Of a stretch of DNA of 27,669 nt, positions 6,421-13,415 are shown piece by piece; position 1 is the first letter of the stretch; each line of letters begins with the position of its first letter. The position numbers and the translations under genes were made by a program. The notes beneath the pieces were generated by a model. That model did not search any database. It was not told the origin of the DNA and saw only the letters and a program-made list of their open reading frames with translations. The stretch spans positions 1 to 27,669 of the forward strand of contig CALEXY010000003.1 in the NCBI GenBank assembly GCA_937924995.1, read 5' to 3'. Source of the DNA: an uncultured Candidatus Saccharibacteria bacterium. GTDB lineage: Bacteria > Patescibacteriota > Saccharimonadia > Saccharimonadales > Saccharimonadaceae.

Positions 6421-6457
6421 AAAATAAAAAAGAGCTCCTCATCCTTTAGGAACTCTT
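6421..6457 (-). terminator. Intrinsic terminator (minus) after the rod-like RNA
   Basis: On the minus strand AAGAGTTCCT pairs with AGGAGCTCTT (10 bp, one G-U valid only on this strand), followed by TTTTTT. Confidence 0.85.
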
Positions 6458-6458
6458 C

Positions 6459-6555
6459 GTAGAAAAACTTAGACGATGACTCGCTGACACTAGATACGGG
6501 TCACCCCGGTCGCTCTATCTAGCGCCAGACAGGTCACCTACCCAAGCTGCTCTAC
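6459..6555 (-). ncRNA. Rod-like structured RNA, unknown class
   Basis: The minus strand folds into one long imperfect hairpin. From outside in: GTAGA/TCTAC; CTTGGG/TCTAAG with two G-U; GGTGAC/GTCATC with one G-U; CTGGCGCTAGATA/TATCTAGTGTCAG (13 bp, two G-U, plus positions 6484-6496 and 6516-6528); a 7-nt bulge; and CGGG-GTGA-CCCG with a GNRA loop. All wobble pairs are G-U on the minus strand and would be A-C mismatches on the plus strand, so the RNA is read from the minus strand. No separate promoter was found; it starts ~30 nt after the 6585 stop codon, so it may be a processed 3' UTR. The rod with internal loops recalls 6S RNA in outline only. Confidence 0.65.
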
Positions 6556-6584
6556 ACCCACAACGTTTACGCCAATATATATAT

Positions 6585-7112
6585 TTACTCGTCTAAAGTG
6601 GCGAGTGTGGCGCCGTGATGTATTTGATCCAGCCGATCTTTGAAAATCGGCTTGGCATCCGTAGAAATTAGATAATACTTATCCATTTTCGAGGTTACCA
6701 AGTAAATCTCGCTATCACCGATAGTTTCTTGCATCTCCTTCCAGTTTTCAGGCCGGAAAATATTCAGCAGCTCCTCTTTACTCATAAGCGGCAAATCAAG
6801 CTTCTCAATCGACTGAATATTCAAGATTTCACTCGGCCTCCTTGCATCATCGGAATCTATTCCACGCAAGCGAATTCTTACATCATCGGATTTTATTCCG
6901 CGCAAGCGAATTTCTTCCTCAAAATCGAATTTCGGCAGATGTCCGTAGTAAAATGCATTGAACATCTTAAGCAAGGCAAACTGATCTATCGCCGTATGAG
7001 GTTCCATAAATTCGAAACTCCATCGACTCACCAGGGAATAATCCCGGCGAATTCGCAAATTTGCTGCAGCACGAAGTTCTTGAGCCTTCTCACGTTCGCG
7101 TCTTTTCGACAT
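6585..7112 (-). CDS. Hypothetical protein, family B member, with 12-residue duplication
   Basis: A 175-residue protein, not recognised. The start is supported by AGGTGGGG 6 nt before the ATG. The N-terminus is strongly basic (SKRREREKAQELR), suggesting nucleic-acid or ribosome contact, though this is only a charge argument. Residues 68-91 are two tandem 12-residue units (IRLRGIKSDDVR, IRLRGIDSDDAR). The C-terminal part (LMSKEELLNIF, SEIYLVTSKMDKYYLIS) matches the module in 5003 and 20642. It lies downstream of the 7243 gene in the same direction but has its own -10 box after that gene's terminator. Its 3' end leads straight into the rod-like RNA. Confidence 0.7.
   Translation of the reverse strand: MSKRREREKAQELRAAANLRIRRDYSLVSRWSFEFMEPHTAIDQFALLKMFNAFYYGHLPKFDFEEEIRLRGIKSDDVRIRLRGIDSDDARRPSEILNIQSIEKLDLPLMSKEELLNIFRPENWKEMQETIGDSEIYLVTSKMDKYYLISTDAKPIFKDRLDQIHHGATLATLDE
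6840..6911 (-). repeat. Tandem 36-bp coding duplication (2 copies)
   Basis: Two 36-bp units (6876-6911 and 6840-6875) encode IRLRGIKSDDVR and IRLRGIDSDDAR. The unit length equals that of the unrelated duplication at 895-966. Confidence 0.9.
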
Positions 7113-7179
7113 ACTATCCCCACCTTTCTGTCGTGTGTCATCGACTAAAACTAAATGTACTTTAAAACTTAACCTTTAT

Positions 7180-7188
7180 ATTATACCA
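7180..7188 (-). promoter_or_regulatory. Extended -10 promoter of the 6585 gene (minus)
   Basis: TGGTATAAT on the minus strand: TATAAT at 7185-7180 with the extended TG. No good -35; that region is taken up by the T-run of the preceding terminator. Confidence 0.7.
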
Positions 7189-7195
7189 CATTTAA

Positions 7196-7226
7196 TGAAA
7201 AAATCCCAGCCGTTGAAGCTGGGATT
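7196..7226 (-). terminator. Intrinsic terminator of the 7243 gene (minus)
   Basis: AATCCCAGC and GCTGGGATT form a perfect 9-bp stem (7202-7226), followed on the minus strand by TTTTTTCATT. Confidence 0.9.
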
Positions 7227-7242
7227 CTCATTAATGCTTAGA

Positions 7243-8085
7243 TTATGGTTTCTTTTTTCGCTTTTTACCATCCTTAGGTTTGCCTTTTGGCTTATCATTT
7301 TTCTTAGAGCCATCTGAACCAATATCTTTCTTTTTCGAGTCATCCATCTCCAATGTCGTCGACGTTTGGCCGCCAATATTAGGTCTACTCGAATTACCTG
7401 GTTTATTTTTCGCTTCACCATCGGTCCTCTCGAATTTCTCGTCGTCCTCAAAAAAATCATCTTCACCTATCCCAGAATACCCCATCGCGCCACCAAAATC
7501 GTCCATGAAATTCAGCGCCGAGAAAATCTCTCGATCTAGTATCATACGATTTAAATTATGGTCATCTAAGACTGAATTGACTTTCCTATTTTGCTCAGTT
7601 TTACTATTTAATAACAGAGCAAATGATGAATATACGGTACTCAAACTTACATAAAATTCACCACTAGCTGCCGCGATCTTATAGATCAACTCCGATTTCT
7701 TTACTTTGTAGATATGATGCTGTTTCCGTATTTTACCCACAAAAGCTTTGTTTTCTTCCTCAGTGAGTTTCTCGATTCGCGCCACGCTATTAATTACTCC
7801 ATAGAAGCCTGGCTGCCCAAGTTCTAAGATATTGTCAAAACATGGGTAACGCGATGCGCCAAATAGGGAAATTCCTAAATCCTGAATTTCTAACGCTCCA
7901 ACTCTTCTATTTAAAAACAAGGCAACGCTCCTTAAAAATTCATCATACGCATACTCCACACCATCCGCGGGGACAGTCGGGAACAGATACCAATTCTGAA
8001 TGAATTTCGAACCCAACACCATATCCTCATGGAACTTCTGCTTCGCCACCAACTCTTTTCTCTTATTTTTATCATTATCTTTCAT
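7243..8085 (-). CDS. Hypothetical protein with Lys-rich tail, 280 aa
   Basis: Not recognised. The start at 8085 (MKDNDKNKRKEL) is preferred over an ATG 11 codons upstream because GGGGGGTG stands 5 nt before it. Residues ~20-190 are a mixed alpha/beta-looking region with LFxASRYPCFDNI and GFYGVINSVARIEKLTEEE. A segment near 130-160 (KSELIYKIAAASGEFYVSL) loosely resembles the family B module. After residue ~200 it becomes low complexity: acidic (GEDDFFEDDEKFE), then Gly/Ser/Asn-rich, then a lysine-rich tail ending KKRKKKP. Such tails often bind RNA, DNA or acidic surfaces. No signal peptide or membrane helix. It is transcribed in the same direction as the large RNA upstream but is separated from it by a terminator. 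Confidence 0.7.
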   Translation of the reverse strand: MKDNDKNKRKELVAKQKFHEDMVLGSKFIQNWYLFPTVPADGVEYAYDEFLRSVALFLNRRVGALEIQDLGISLFGASRYPCFDNILELGQPGFYGVINSVARIEKLTEEENKAFVGKIRKQHHIYKVKKSELIYKIAAASGEFYVSLSTVYSSFALLLNSKTEQNRKVNSVLDDHNLNRMILDREIFSALNFMDDFGGAMGYSGIGEDDFFEDDEKFERTDGEAKNKPGNSSRPNIGGQTSTTLEMDDSKKKDIGSDGSKKNDKPKGKPKDGKKRKKKP

Positions 8086-8160
8086 TTTTTCACCCCCCAA
8101 TGAGATAAATCTAAGCACTAATTTTCAATGTACCTTAACCAAAGCTAACTATCTAGTTTC

Positions 8161-8169
8161 ATTCTATCA
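8161..8169 (-). promoter_or_regulatory. Extended -10 promoter of the 7243 gene (minus)
   Basis: TGATAGAAT on the minus strand with TAGAAT at 8166-8161. The -35 is weak. The ~70-nt leader contains GGTTAAGGTAC, the reverse complement of the GTACCTTAACC motif. Confidence 0.6.
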
Positions 8170-8255
8170 CACCCCTGTTATTTTTACATCCTCAAGCATT
8201 TTTATCTAAAATAATATCTGTGGATTTTTATTTTTATCTCATAGTTTTTATCAAT

Positions 8256-8280
8256 AAAAAACTCCCGAACTAGTCGGGAG
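8256..8280 (-). terminator. Intrinsic terminator of the large RNA (minus)
   Basis: CTCCCGA/TCGGGAG stem (8262-8280) followed on the minus strand by TTTTTT. A further hairpin, GGGCGT-GATT-ACGCCC (8284-8299), stands directly upstream. Confidence 0.85.
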
Positions 8281-8717
8281 GGTGGGCGTAATCACGCCCT
8301 AAGGGAAATTGCGTTCCGCCACTAAGTGGGCGGTCGACTCCGTACTTCTCGTACGGATAGTAGAGCAAACAGGGAATGGAAACAGGTTACTTTTAGACAA
8401 AAACTCAGAAACCAATTGTGTTGTATGTACTTTTTGAAAGGCTAGTATCATATGTTTTTGCGCTACGTAGCTCAAAGCACTCGGTCAACGACCATCTCAT
8501 CTCGGAAAAATCTACTTAATCTCTCAACGAAAATTTGTGAGTTCACACAGACTTCCGCCTACTAGCGTTTCGATTATCCTTTCAGACCGAAGTGCAATAC
8601 TTCTTCTCCAAAGTGTGTGTTTGACGCTAAAATAAGTATTTGGCTAATTCAGCTTGCGAGGCGTCATTAGCTTAGTTAAGTTCCCATTCCTGTTTATAAA
8701 AGAGCTCGTCTAGCGCT
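8256..8717 (-). ncRNA. Large structured non-coding RNA (~460 nt), unknown class
   Basis: This 800-bp gap between the 7243 and 8883 genes has no convincing reading frame. On the minus strand it has a promoter, start (~8717) and terminator. A long-range helix closes most of it: AAACAGGAATGG (8684-8695) pairs with CCATTCCCTGTTT (8367-8379), 12 bp with one bulged C, with GAGC/GCTC outside it. After the helix come four tandem hairpins: CCGTAC/GTACGG (8340-8356), CCGCC/GGCGG (8316-8333), GGGCGT/ACGCCC (8284-8299) and the terminator. Inside it are GAAGT/ACTTC, GGTC/GACC and GCTAAT/ATTAGC stems. I looked for RNase P, tmRNA, SRP RNA and group I intron signatures and found none. It is divergent from the family A gene 8883. 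Confidence 0.7.
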
Positions 8718-8723
8718 GACGCT

Positions 8724-8752
8724 ATAATAACATAACTCATATTATTTGTCCA
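8724..8752 (-). promoter_or_regulatory. Promoter of the large RNA (minus)
   Basis: On the minus strand TGGACA (8752-8747), a 17-bp spacer and TATTAT (8729-8724), with an extended TG. It is back to back with the plus promoter at 8761. Confidence 0.75.
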
Positions 8753-8760
8753 TACCTTTT

Positions 8761-8789
8761 TTGACATTTTATACTTTTTATGGTAGAAT
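8761..8789 (+). promoter_or_regulatory. Promoter of the 8883-10367 operon
   Basis: TTGACA (8761-8766), a 17-bp spacer and TAGAAT (8784-8789), with TG at 8781-8782. The -35 lies 8 bp from the divergent -35 of the large RNA. Confidence 0.8.
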
Positions 8790-8882
8790 TATATAGATTT
8801 AGTTCATTTTTTGTTTCTCTGAATTAAATCGTTTTTTGACAATTTGTGGGTAACTGAAAACTTAAAAATGGAGGGGATTTTT

Positions 8883-9761
8883 ATGTTAACTTTTTGTAAA
8901 GAAGTAAATCAGAATAACTTAGCGGATCTTTTACCAGAGCTTGGCTTCTATACTATTCACTGGGCTGACGAATGTCAGTCTCGTAATCAGCCTGGCTGTG
9001 AATATGGCATTACTGACGTGAATTACGAAAATTGTCTTTTAAATCACGTAATTCGAGCACACGAAGAAGCCAAAATACCTGGTGAAGTCTTAGTTTTACA
9101 GGCTAGAGAAGTTTTCTATAATGAACTTTCTCCTAGCAAAAAACATGCTAAATGGCGTCGCAGTTTCTGGCAGGTCTTGCTAGATGAGGGATACATTCGT
9201 AAAGGCCTCACTCCAGCTAATACTCAAGACACCTTTGCGGTGCATAAGCTCTATCAGATGGTTTATCATGATTTATCAGAAGCCAGCCAGCTAATCTGCA
9301 GCAAAGACGCCCTGTTTAGTAGCAATCAAGCTTACGAAAACTTTGTCGTGCTTTCTGACCGTGAAGTCAATCGCGTCATGGAAGTTTTAAAACGCTTCCC
9401 AGAAGATTTTTTCAATTGTCTTGATCTATTTTTTGGTATCGACATTCATGAACCCTGGAAAATTAATCAAATTGCCCGGGCACTCGAAATTCGATCAAGT
9501 GAAGTACACGAGATGATCAATAAAGCTTTGCGCGCTATGCGAGAAGATGAGCATTATCAACTGCCACCACTTGATTCTATTGTACAGGTACTACCAAAAG
9601 AAGTATTTCAAACACCTGATTTTGACGAGCAACTCTACATGATTACCAATTTTATAGAGTTAACGCCCGCCTTTGAATCAGTATCTAAGACTTACGAATT
9701 CAAAAACCTGTCTGATTTCGTTCACCAGTATTACAAAAGTCCGATGAAGGAGGTGATGTAA
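8883..9761 (+). CDS. AlphaCTD-like/sigma region 4-like protein, family A member 4 (long)
   Basis: A 292-residue protein; the start at 8883 is chosen because GGAGGGG lies just upstream (an in-frame ATG at 8868 overlaps that site). Residues ~150-157 (AYENFVVL) repeat the NQxYENFxxL motif of the 2177 product. Residues ~176-221 are sigma region 4-like: FNCLDLFFGIDIHEPW, INQIARALEIRSSEVHEMI and NKALRAMRE. The segment ending LLDEGYIRKGL (99-109) matches the GYI end of the N-terminal domain in the paralogs, but the rest of that domain is divergent. A ~70-residue C-terminal extension (222-292) has no counterpart in the other members. It is followed 3 bp later by the 9765 gene, whose ribosome binding site lies inside this gene. 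Confidence 0.7.
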   Translation: MLTFCKEVNQNNLADLLPELGFYTIHWADECQSRNQPGCEYGITDVNYENCLLNHVIRAHEEAKIPGEVLVLQAREVFYNELSPSKKHAKWRRSFWQVLLDEGYIRKGLTPANTQDTFAVHKLYQMVYHDLSEASQLICSKDALFSSNQAYENFVVLSDREVNRVMEVLKRFPEDFFNCLDLFFGIDIHEPWKINQIARALEIRSSEVHEMINKALRAMREDEHYQLPPLDSIVQVLPKEVFQTPDFDEQLYMITNFIELTPAFESVSKTYEFKNLSDFVHQYYKSPMKEVM

Positions 9762-9764
9762 TTA

Positions 9765-10367
9765 ATGTTTATCCATCGTATTAAGAAGATGCCGTTTGAT
9801 GAGGCTTTTGCGGAATATCAGCGCTGTCTCATCGCTTCATCCGTAGCTAATACCTACGAAGAGGCAATTAAAGAATGGGAGGTTGTCGACTTAGTATATC
9901 ACCCTGATAAGGATCTGATTAGCTTTAGCAACCGTATCCGTAGCCATACTGGCTGCACGATTCGTAACCTTCATACCAAGATTACACTCGGACCGTTCAG
10001 CCAATCTGGCTTAAAAAAGCTCGGCAATAAGGATTTCAAGCAACAGGCCGCCCTTATCGCCCGCCTTTTTAACTTTAAGCGGGATTTTGATCGTGGTCAA
10101 AGAGTTGCTCTCAATCGGGAATATTTTAGCCGTTATGGTCTCAAGTTAGCCTTAGAGCAAAAATTCCTGACAGAGGACGAGTATGAAATAGCCGAACGAC
10201 TCTTTTGTAAGAACGCTGATCAATGGACAGATTCGGAACATAGCCTACATTTTAAATTACTTAAAATGCATATCCTTCCGTTCATCAAGGCCTTCTTAAA
10301 GGAAAGAAAAGCTAAGCTTAAAGATTCCATACCATTCTCGGAAACCACAGCCGAAATTTCAACTTAA
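9765..10367 (+). CDS. Hypothetical protein, 200 aa, coupled to the 8883 gene
   Basis: Not recognised. AAGGAGGTGA, the full anti-Shine-Dalgarno complement, lies in the last codons of the 8883 gene, so translation is probably coupled. The protein is soluble, rich in Lys, Arg and Phe, and predicted mostly helical after residue 70. FDEAFAEYQRC and YEEAIKEWEVVD at the N-terminus look like paired helices. No nuclease, kinase or membrane motif is visible. The 3' UTR contains GTACCTTAACC, the motif found in several leaders nearby. Constant pairing with a sigma region 4-like protein would suggest a partner or target, but one example is only suggestive. Confidence 0.7.
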   Translation: MFIHRIKKMPFDEAFAEYQRCLIASSVANTYEEAIKEWEVVDLVYHPDKDLISFSNRIRSHTGCTIRNLHTKITLGPFSQSGLKKLGNKDFKQQAALIARLFNFKRDFDRGQRVALNREYFSRYGLKLALEQKFLTEDEYEIAERLFCKNADQWTDSEHSLHFKLLKMHILPFIKAFLKERKAKLKDSIPFSETTAEIST

Positions 10368-10409
10368 CTTAATTTTACACGTACCTTAACCCCCACAAAT
10401 GTCAAAATT

Positions 10410-10434
10410 GGGTCCCGTTATGGGGCCCTTTTTT
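10410..10434 (+). terminator. Intrinsic terminator of the 8883-9765 operon
   Basis: GGGTCCC (10410-10416) pairs with GGGGCCC (10422-10428), one G-U, then six T. Confidence 0.85.
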
Positions 10435-10446
10435 CTGGCCTTTTTA

Positions 10447-10452
10447 TATAAT
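10447..10452 (+). promoter_or_regulatory. -10 box of a leaderless transcript (Y-family polymerase)
   Basis: TATAAT ends 7 nt before the ATG at 10460 and there is no Shine-Dalgarno, so the transcript probably starts at the start codon. Confidence 0.65.
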
Positions 10453-10459
10453 AAATAAT

Positions 10460-11788
10460 ATGACGCAAATTCATTCCGAGCGAACCTACCTAGCCATCGA
10501 CCTCAAATCTTTTTACGCTTCCGTGGAATGCGTGAAGCGTGGGCTCGACCCCTTGACCGCTCGTCTCGTGGTTGCCGATGAATCACGCACCGAAAAAACT
10601 ATCTGTCTCGCCGTCTCGCCAGCTCTAAAAGCCCTCGGCGTATCTGGTCGCGCTCGACTTTTTGAAGTTTATGAAAAAGTCCCTCGTGGTAGCTTTATTA
10701 TTGCCGAACCTGCCATGGCTGATTACCTTCAGGTTAGCTCCGAAATTTTTGCCATTTACGCCGCCTATGTCGCTACCGAGGATATCCATGTTTACTCTGT
10801 CGATGAAGCCTTTCTTGATATTACCAGTTATCTCCGCGCCTACGAAATGGATGCCGAACAGCTCGCGCGCACTATCATTAAGGACGTTCTGGGCCATACC
10901 GGGATTACCGCCACCGCTGGGCTCGGTAGTAATCTTTATCTGGCCAAAATTGCCATGGATATTCTTGCCAAACACCAAACGGCCGACCTTGACGGGGTGC
11001 GTATCGCGACTCTCGATGAGTCCTCCTATCGTAAATTACTCTGGCGACACCAGCCGCTCACTGATTTTTGGCGGATTGGCCCTGGCATTAGTAAATCCCT
11101 GCAAAATTTCGGGATTTACACCATGGGTGATCTCGCCCGTTTTAGCCTCACCGCTTCTGAAAAACTTTATCGTAAATTCGGCGTCAATGCTGAACTAATT
11201 ATCGACCACGCTTGGGGAATCGAACCCACCACTATTGCCGATATTAAATCTTATCACCGCAAAGATCACAGTATTAGTTCCGGCCAAGTACTCGCCACCG
11301 GCCTTTATTCCGAAAAACTCCGCAACATCCTCGTCGAAATGGCCGACAAACTCTGCCATGAACTTCATGAAAAACAATTACTGACTAATAACCTCACCCT
11401 GCATCTTTCTTATGATAAAAAAGCCGATTCTACCTCTATTAGACCTTTCGCTCACGGTTCCAAGTCTTTTTCCTACACCGATGAGAGTAATCTGATTATT
11501 GAATATTTTTTGCAACTTCTAGCGCAAATTCTCGACCCCACCCGTCCCGTCAAAAAACTAAGTCTCACGCTCGGACACCTTAAGTCCATCGATCTAATTA
11601 CCACCCAATTAGATCTTTTCGAGAATCAAAAAATCAGCGAACGGGCTTCTCGTAATCAAAATCTCGAGCAAGCCACCCTGTTAATCAAGCAAAAATACGG
11701 CAAAAACGCCATCCTGCGCGGCACTAGCTACCTCGAAGGTTCCACCATGCGCGAACGGAATCAACAGATTGGAGGTCACCGTGCCTAA
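10460..11788 (+). CDS. Y-family (UvrX/DinB-like) translesion DNA polymerase
   Basis: A 442-residue translesion polymerase. The N-terminal catalytic motif LAIDLKSFYASVEC gives metal ligand D14 and the steric-gate aromatic region. YSVDEAFLD gives D115 and E116, completing the catalytic triad. A helix-hairpin-helix segment follows (FWRIGPGISKSLQNFGI, ~203-219), then the little-finger domain, and QLDLF at 383-387 is a classic sliding-clamp binding motif. The organisation and the YolD-like partner match the UvrX/YqjW branch of Firmicutes rather than E. coli DinB. It probably copies past lesions in damaged DNA. It overlaps the next gene by 8 bp. No LexA box was recognised upstream; the apparent leaderless -10 suggests plain constitutive expression. 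Confidence 0.92.
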   Translation: MTQIHSERTYLAIDLKSFYASVECVKRGLDPLTARLVVADESRTEKTICLAVSPALKALGVSGRARLFEVYEKVPRGSFIIAEPAMADYLQVSSEIFAIYAAYVATEDIHVYSVDEAFLDITSYLRAYEMDAEQLARTIIKDVLGHTGITATAGLGSNLYLAKIAMDILAKHQTADLDGVRIATLDESSYRKLLWRHQPLTDFWRIGPGISKSLQNFGIYTMGDLARFSLTASEKLYRKFGVNAELIIDHAWGIEPTTIADIKSYHRKDHSISSGQVLATGLYSEKLRNILVEMADKLCHELHEKQLLTNNLTLHLSYDKKADSTSIRPFAHGSKSFSYTDESNLIIEYFLQLLAQILDPTRPVKKLSLTLGHLKSIDLITTQLDLFENQKISERASRNQNLEQATLLIKQKYGKNAILRGTSYLEGSTMRERNQQIGGHRA

Positions 11789-12062
11789 TTCACCAAAAAT
11801 CCATAAACAGAGGGAAAACCATGAGAAAAAAGAGGTCTGCACTCGAGAAATTATTTCGTCAGACCCATATCGAGATCTCTATAATCTTCATCCGCCGCGC
11901 TTACCGCATCATCCACCAATGTCTCGCACTGCCCGGGCCGCCCAGTTTATGCCTTTTAAGGCTTTGGAACCCCACGAAGCCAATATTCAGGCTGTCGAAG
12001 AAATTATCGAACAGAAAACCGATACTTATATTGAATTTGACGAAATCTATCCCGATTTTTAG
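11781..12062 (+). CDS. YolD-like protein, partner of the Y-family polymerase
   Basis: A 93-residue protein starting at GTG 11781, 5 nt after GGAGG; a TTG four codons upstream is less well placed. The core RAAQFMPFKAL followed by an acidic helix is the hallmark of YolD-like proteins, which commonly sit beside UvrX-type polymerases. Their exact role is not established. The N-terminal ~45 residues are basic and Pro/His-rich and may be disordered. The start overlaps the polymerase end by 8 bp, so translation is coupled. No terminator is visible after it, and transcription may run into rpmG, which also has its own -10. Confidence 0.75.
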   Translation: MPNSPKIHKQRENHEKKEVCTREIISSDPYRDLYNLHPPRLPHHPPMSRTARAAQFMPFKALEPHEANIQAVEEIIEQKTDTYIEFDEIYPDF

Positions 12063-12109
12063 TGCATTTATTTACAGATTTCATATCTTATGGTAAAATA
12101 GTCCCAATC

Positions 12110-12319
12110 ATGTCAAAAAAGAGTAATACCAAACGCAAGCTCGTCGGTCTCGTTTCAGAGGAATCTGGTATCCGTGCATACTATACCAAGAAGAACACCA
12201 TGAACACCCCAGACAAGCTTAGCTTGAAGAAATACGATCCAATTCTTCGCAAGCACGTCGTTTTCACTGAAACCAAGAAAAACCTTGGCCGTAACGAAGT
12301 GAAAGAGAAGAAGCGCTAA
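12110..12319 (+). CDS. rpmG: Ribosomal protein L33 (bL33), cysteine-free type
   Basis: A 69-residue protein. RKLVGLVSEESG, YYTKKN, NTPDKLSLKKYDP and RKHVVFTETK follow the bL33 pattern. No cysteines are present, so it is the zinc-independent (C-minus) form. The C-terminus has an extra basic tail (NEVKEKKR). It is a component of the large ribosomal subunit near the E site. TGGTAAAAT (TAAAAT at 12094-12099) lies 10 nt before the ATG and there is no Shine-Dalgarno, so the mRNA is nearly or fully leaderless. Confidence 0.92.
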   Translation: MSKKSNTKRKLVGLVSEESGIRAYYTKKNTMNTPDKLSLKKYDPILRKHVVFTETKKNLGRNEVKEKKR

Positions 12320-12350
12320 AATCTCCCTCTCCTTATGGGAGATTTTTTCT
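12319..12350 (+). terminator. Intrinsic terminator of rpmG
   Basis: AAATCTCCC (12319-12327) pairs with GGGAGATTT (12337-12345), followed by TTTCT. Confidence 0.85.
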
Positions 12351-12370
12351 GTGCCAAATTTTCACCATAA

Positions 12371-12390
12371 AAAATAGCTCCATTGAGCTA
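12371..12390 (-). terminator. Intrinsic terminator of tRNA-Trp (minus)
   Basis: On the minus strand TAGCTC-AATG-GAGCTA is followed by TTTTTTATGG. Confidence 0.8.
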
Positions 12391-12393
12391 ATC

Positions 12394-12468
12394 TGGCAGG
12401 GGCGCACGGAATCGAACCATGATCTACGGTTTTGGAGACCGCTATACTAACCGTTGTACTACGCCCCT
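12394..12468 (-). tRNA. tRNA-Trp (anticodon CCA)
   Basis: Read on the minus strand, AGGGGCG pairs with CGCCCCT as the acceptor stem. The anticodon loop is CTCCAAA (anticodon CCA) on the stem GCGGT/ACCGT. The T-arm contains GGTTCGATTCC. The discriminator is G, as usual for tRNA-Trp. The 3' CCA is encoded in the DNA (12394-12396). A TATAAT with extended TG lies at 12484-12479 on the same strand. Confidence 0.95.
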
Positions 12469-12478
12469 AGGCTTTTTT

Positions 12479-12484
12479 ATTATA
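12479..12484 (-). promoter_or_regulatory. -10 box of tRNA-Trp (minus)
   Basis: TATAAT preceded by TGT on the minus strand, about 11 nt from the mature 5' end. Confidence 0.65.
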
Positions 12485-12578
12485 ACATATTTCTCTAGCA
12501 CTTAAATCTCTAAATCGATTATCTTTCTCCAGCACTTAAACTTTTATCTCAAATCGGTTATACTTAATTTAACCAATC

Positions 12579-13364
12579 ATGAAAACTCAGATTCAAAATT
12601 TCTGGTTCAAACTTCTCACTAATCTCAATTTTTGGCTGACGCTCTGGTCGATCATGTTCGCCTATTTCTTCCTCGTCGGAATTTTGAATTTAATTTTTGG
12701 CAGTCGCCTCATCCCAAATTTTCTCCTCACCATTGCTACTTTCGTCAAGGTTTCCACCATCCTCACCTGTCTAATCTACACCAGCTTTTTCGCGCCGAGA
12801 GACTATCTCTTGAGAGCGGCACTTCTTTTTACCTTCGCCGCCGATGTCGTACTAGCTATCGATAATATCTCACCATTTGGCATTATTTTATTCTGTTTTG
12901 CCCAATATTTTCATACCTCACGCTACGCCGATATCAGCCCCAAATTCTTTATCGCTTGGAGCTTTTTTATTATTTTATTATTTATCTTCACCCATTTTTA
13001 TCAAATTCCAACAATTTATGCCGCCGGCTTCGCCTATGGCAGCTCACTCATTCTTAACCTCGGTCTGGCCGTCCAGTGGTTAAAGCGCAAAACTCCCCGC
13101 TTTCGTCGTGCCGCTATCTGTAATTTTATTGGTTTTATGCTTTTTATCGCCTGCGACCTCACCGTCCTAATCTCTTTTTTCTCACGCATGCAATTTCTCC
13201 CGATTTTTCTTTATCAACCCGCTAATTTTATTTGTTGGTTATTTTATTTTCCGTCGCAAATTCTCCTCGCCAACTCCTCAGTGCTCACTAAACCCTACTA
13301 CCACCCCTTCGATTCCGAGTTAAAACGCCTTGCCAAAAATTCAAAACTTCTAGAACAGCTTTAA
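12579..13364 (+). CDS. YhhN/TMEM86-like integral membrane protein
   Basis: A 261-residue protein with about eight hydrophobic segments spread along its length. Segment LFTFAADVVLAID with FGIILFCFAQYFH (~85-115) resembles the conserved FxxxGDxxL and FxxxHxxY elements of the YhhN family. ACDLTVLISF (~190) and the closing FICWLFYFPSQILLANS (~220-240) fit the later conserved Asp and Gln segments. Some YhhN/TMEM86 members hydrolyse the vinyl ether of lysoplasmalogens; whether this one does is unknown. The last 20 residues are cytoplasmic and charged. TATACT lies 14 nt before the ATG and no Shine-Dalgarno is present, so the leader is very short. The assignment rests on motif resemblance. Confidence 0.65.
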   Translation: MKTQIQNFWFKLLTNLNFWLTLWSIMFAYFFLVGILNLIFGSRLIPNFLLTIATFVKVSTILTCLIYTSFFAPRDYLLRAALLFTFAADVVLAIDNISPFGIILFCFAQYFHTSRYADISPKFFIAWSFFIILLFIFTHFYQIPTIYAAGFAYGSSLILNLGLAVQWLKRKTPRFRRAAICNFIGFMLFIACDLTVLISFFSRMQFLPIFLYQPANFICWLFYFPSQILLANSSVLTKPYYHPFDSELKRLAKNSKLLEQL

Positions 13365-13415
13365 ATTTTAAATTATTTGTTCACCTAATTACTTCCATGA
13401 TATAATATCTCCAAT

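Noticed and set aside
6470..6570. Plus-strand tRNA-like look of the 6480-6560 stretch.
   Set aside because: No T-arm, no anticodon stem of standard size; pairing is good only on the minus strand.
6840..6911. Short tandem repeats considered as a CRISPR-like array.
   Set aside because: Only two units, directly adjacent with no spacers, and in frame inside a gene.
8414..8425. 12-mer AATTGTGTTGTA shared with the leader of the 20642 gene (20615-20626), suggesting base pairing of the large RNA with that mRNA.
   Set aside because: Exact 12-mers are expected many times by chance in a window of this size, so this alone is not evidence of targeting.
8600..8690. Possible tmRNA: GCT AAT GAC ... TTT TAG on the minus strand reads like a tag starting A-N-D.
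   Set aside because: No tRNA-like 5' or 3' half, no T-arm sequence and no CCA end; the frame does not end in the usual LAA.
10625..11377. Open frames antisense to, and out of frame with, the Y-family polymerase gene, and similar long frames within arcA, arcB and rarA.
   Set aside because: They are shadows of strongly supported genes and lack ribosome binding sites or promoters.
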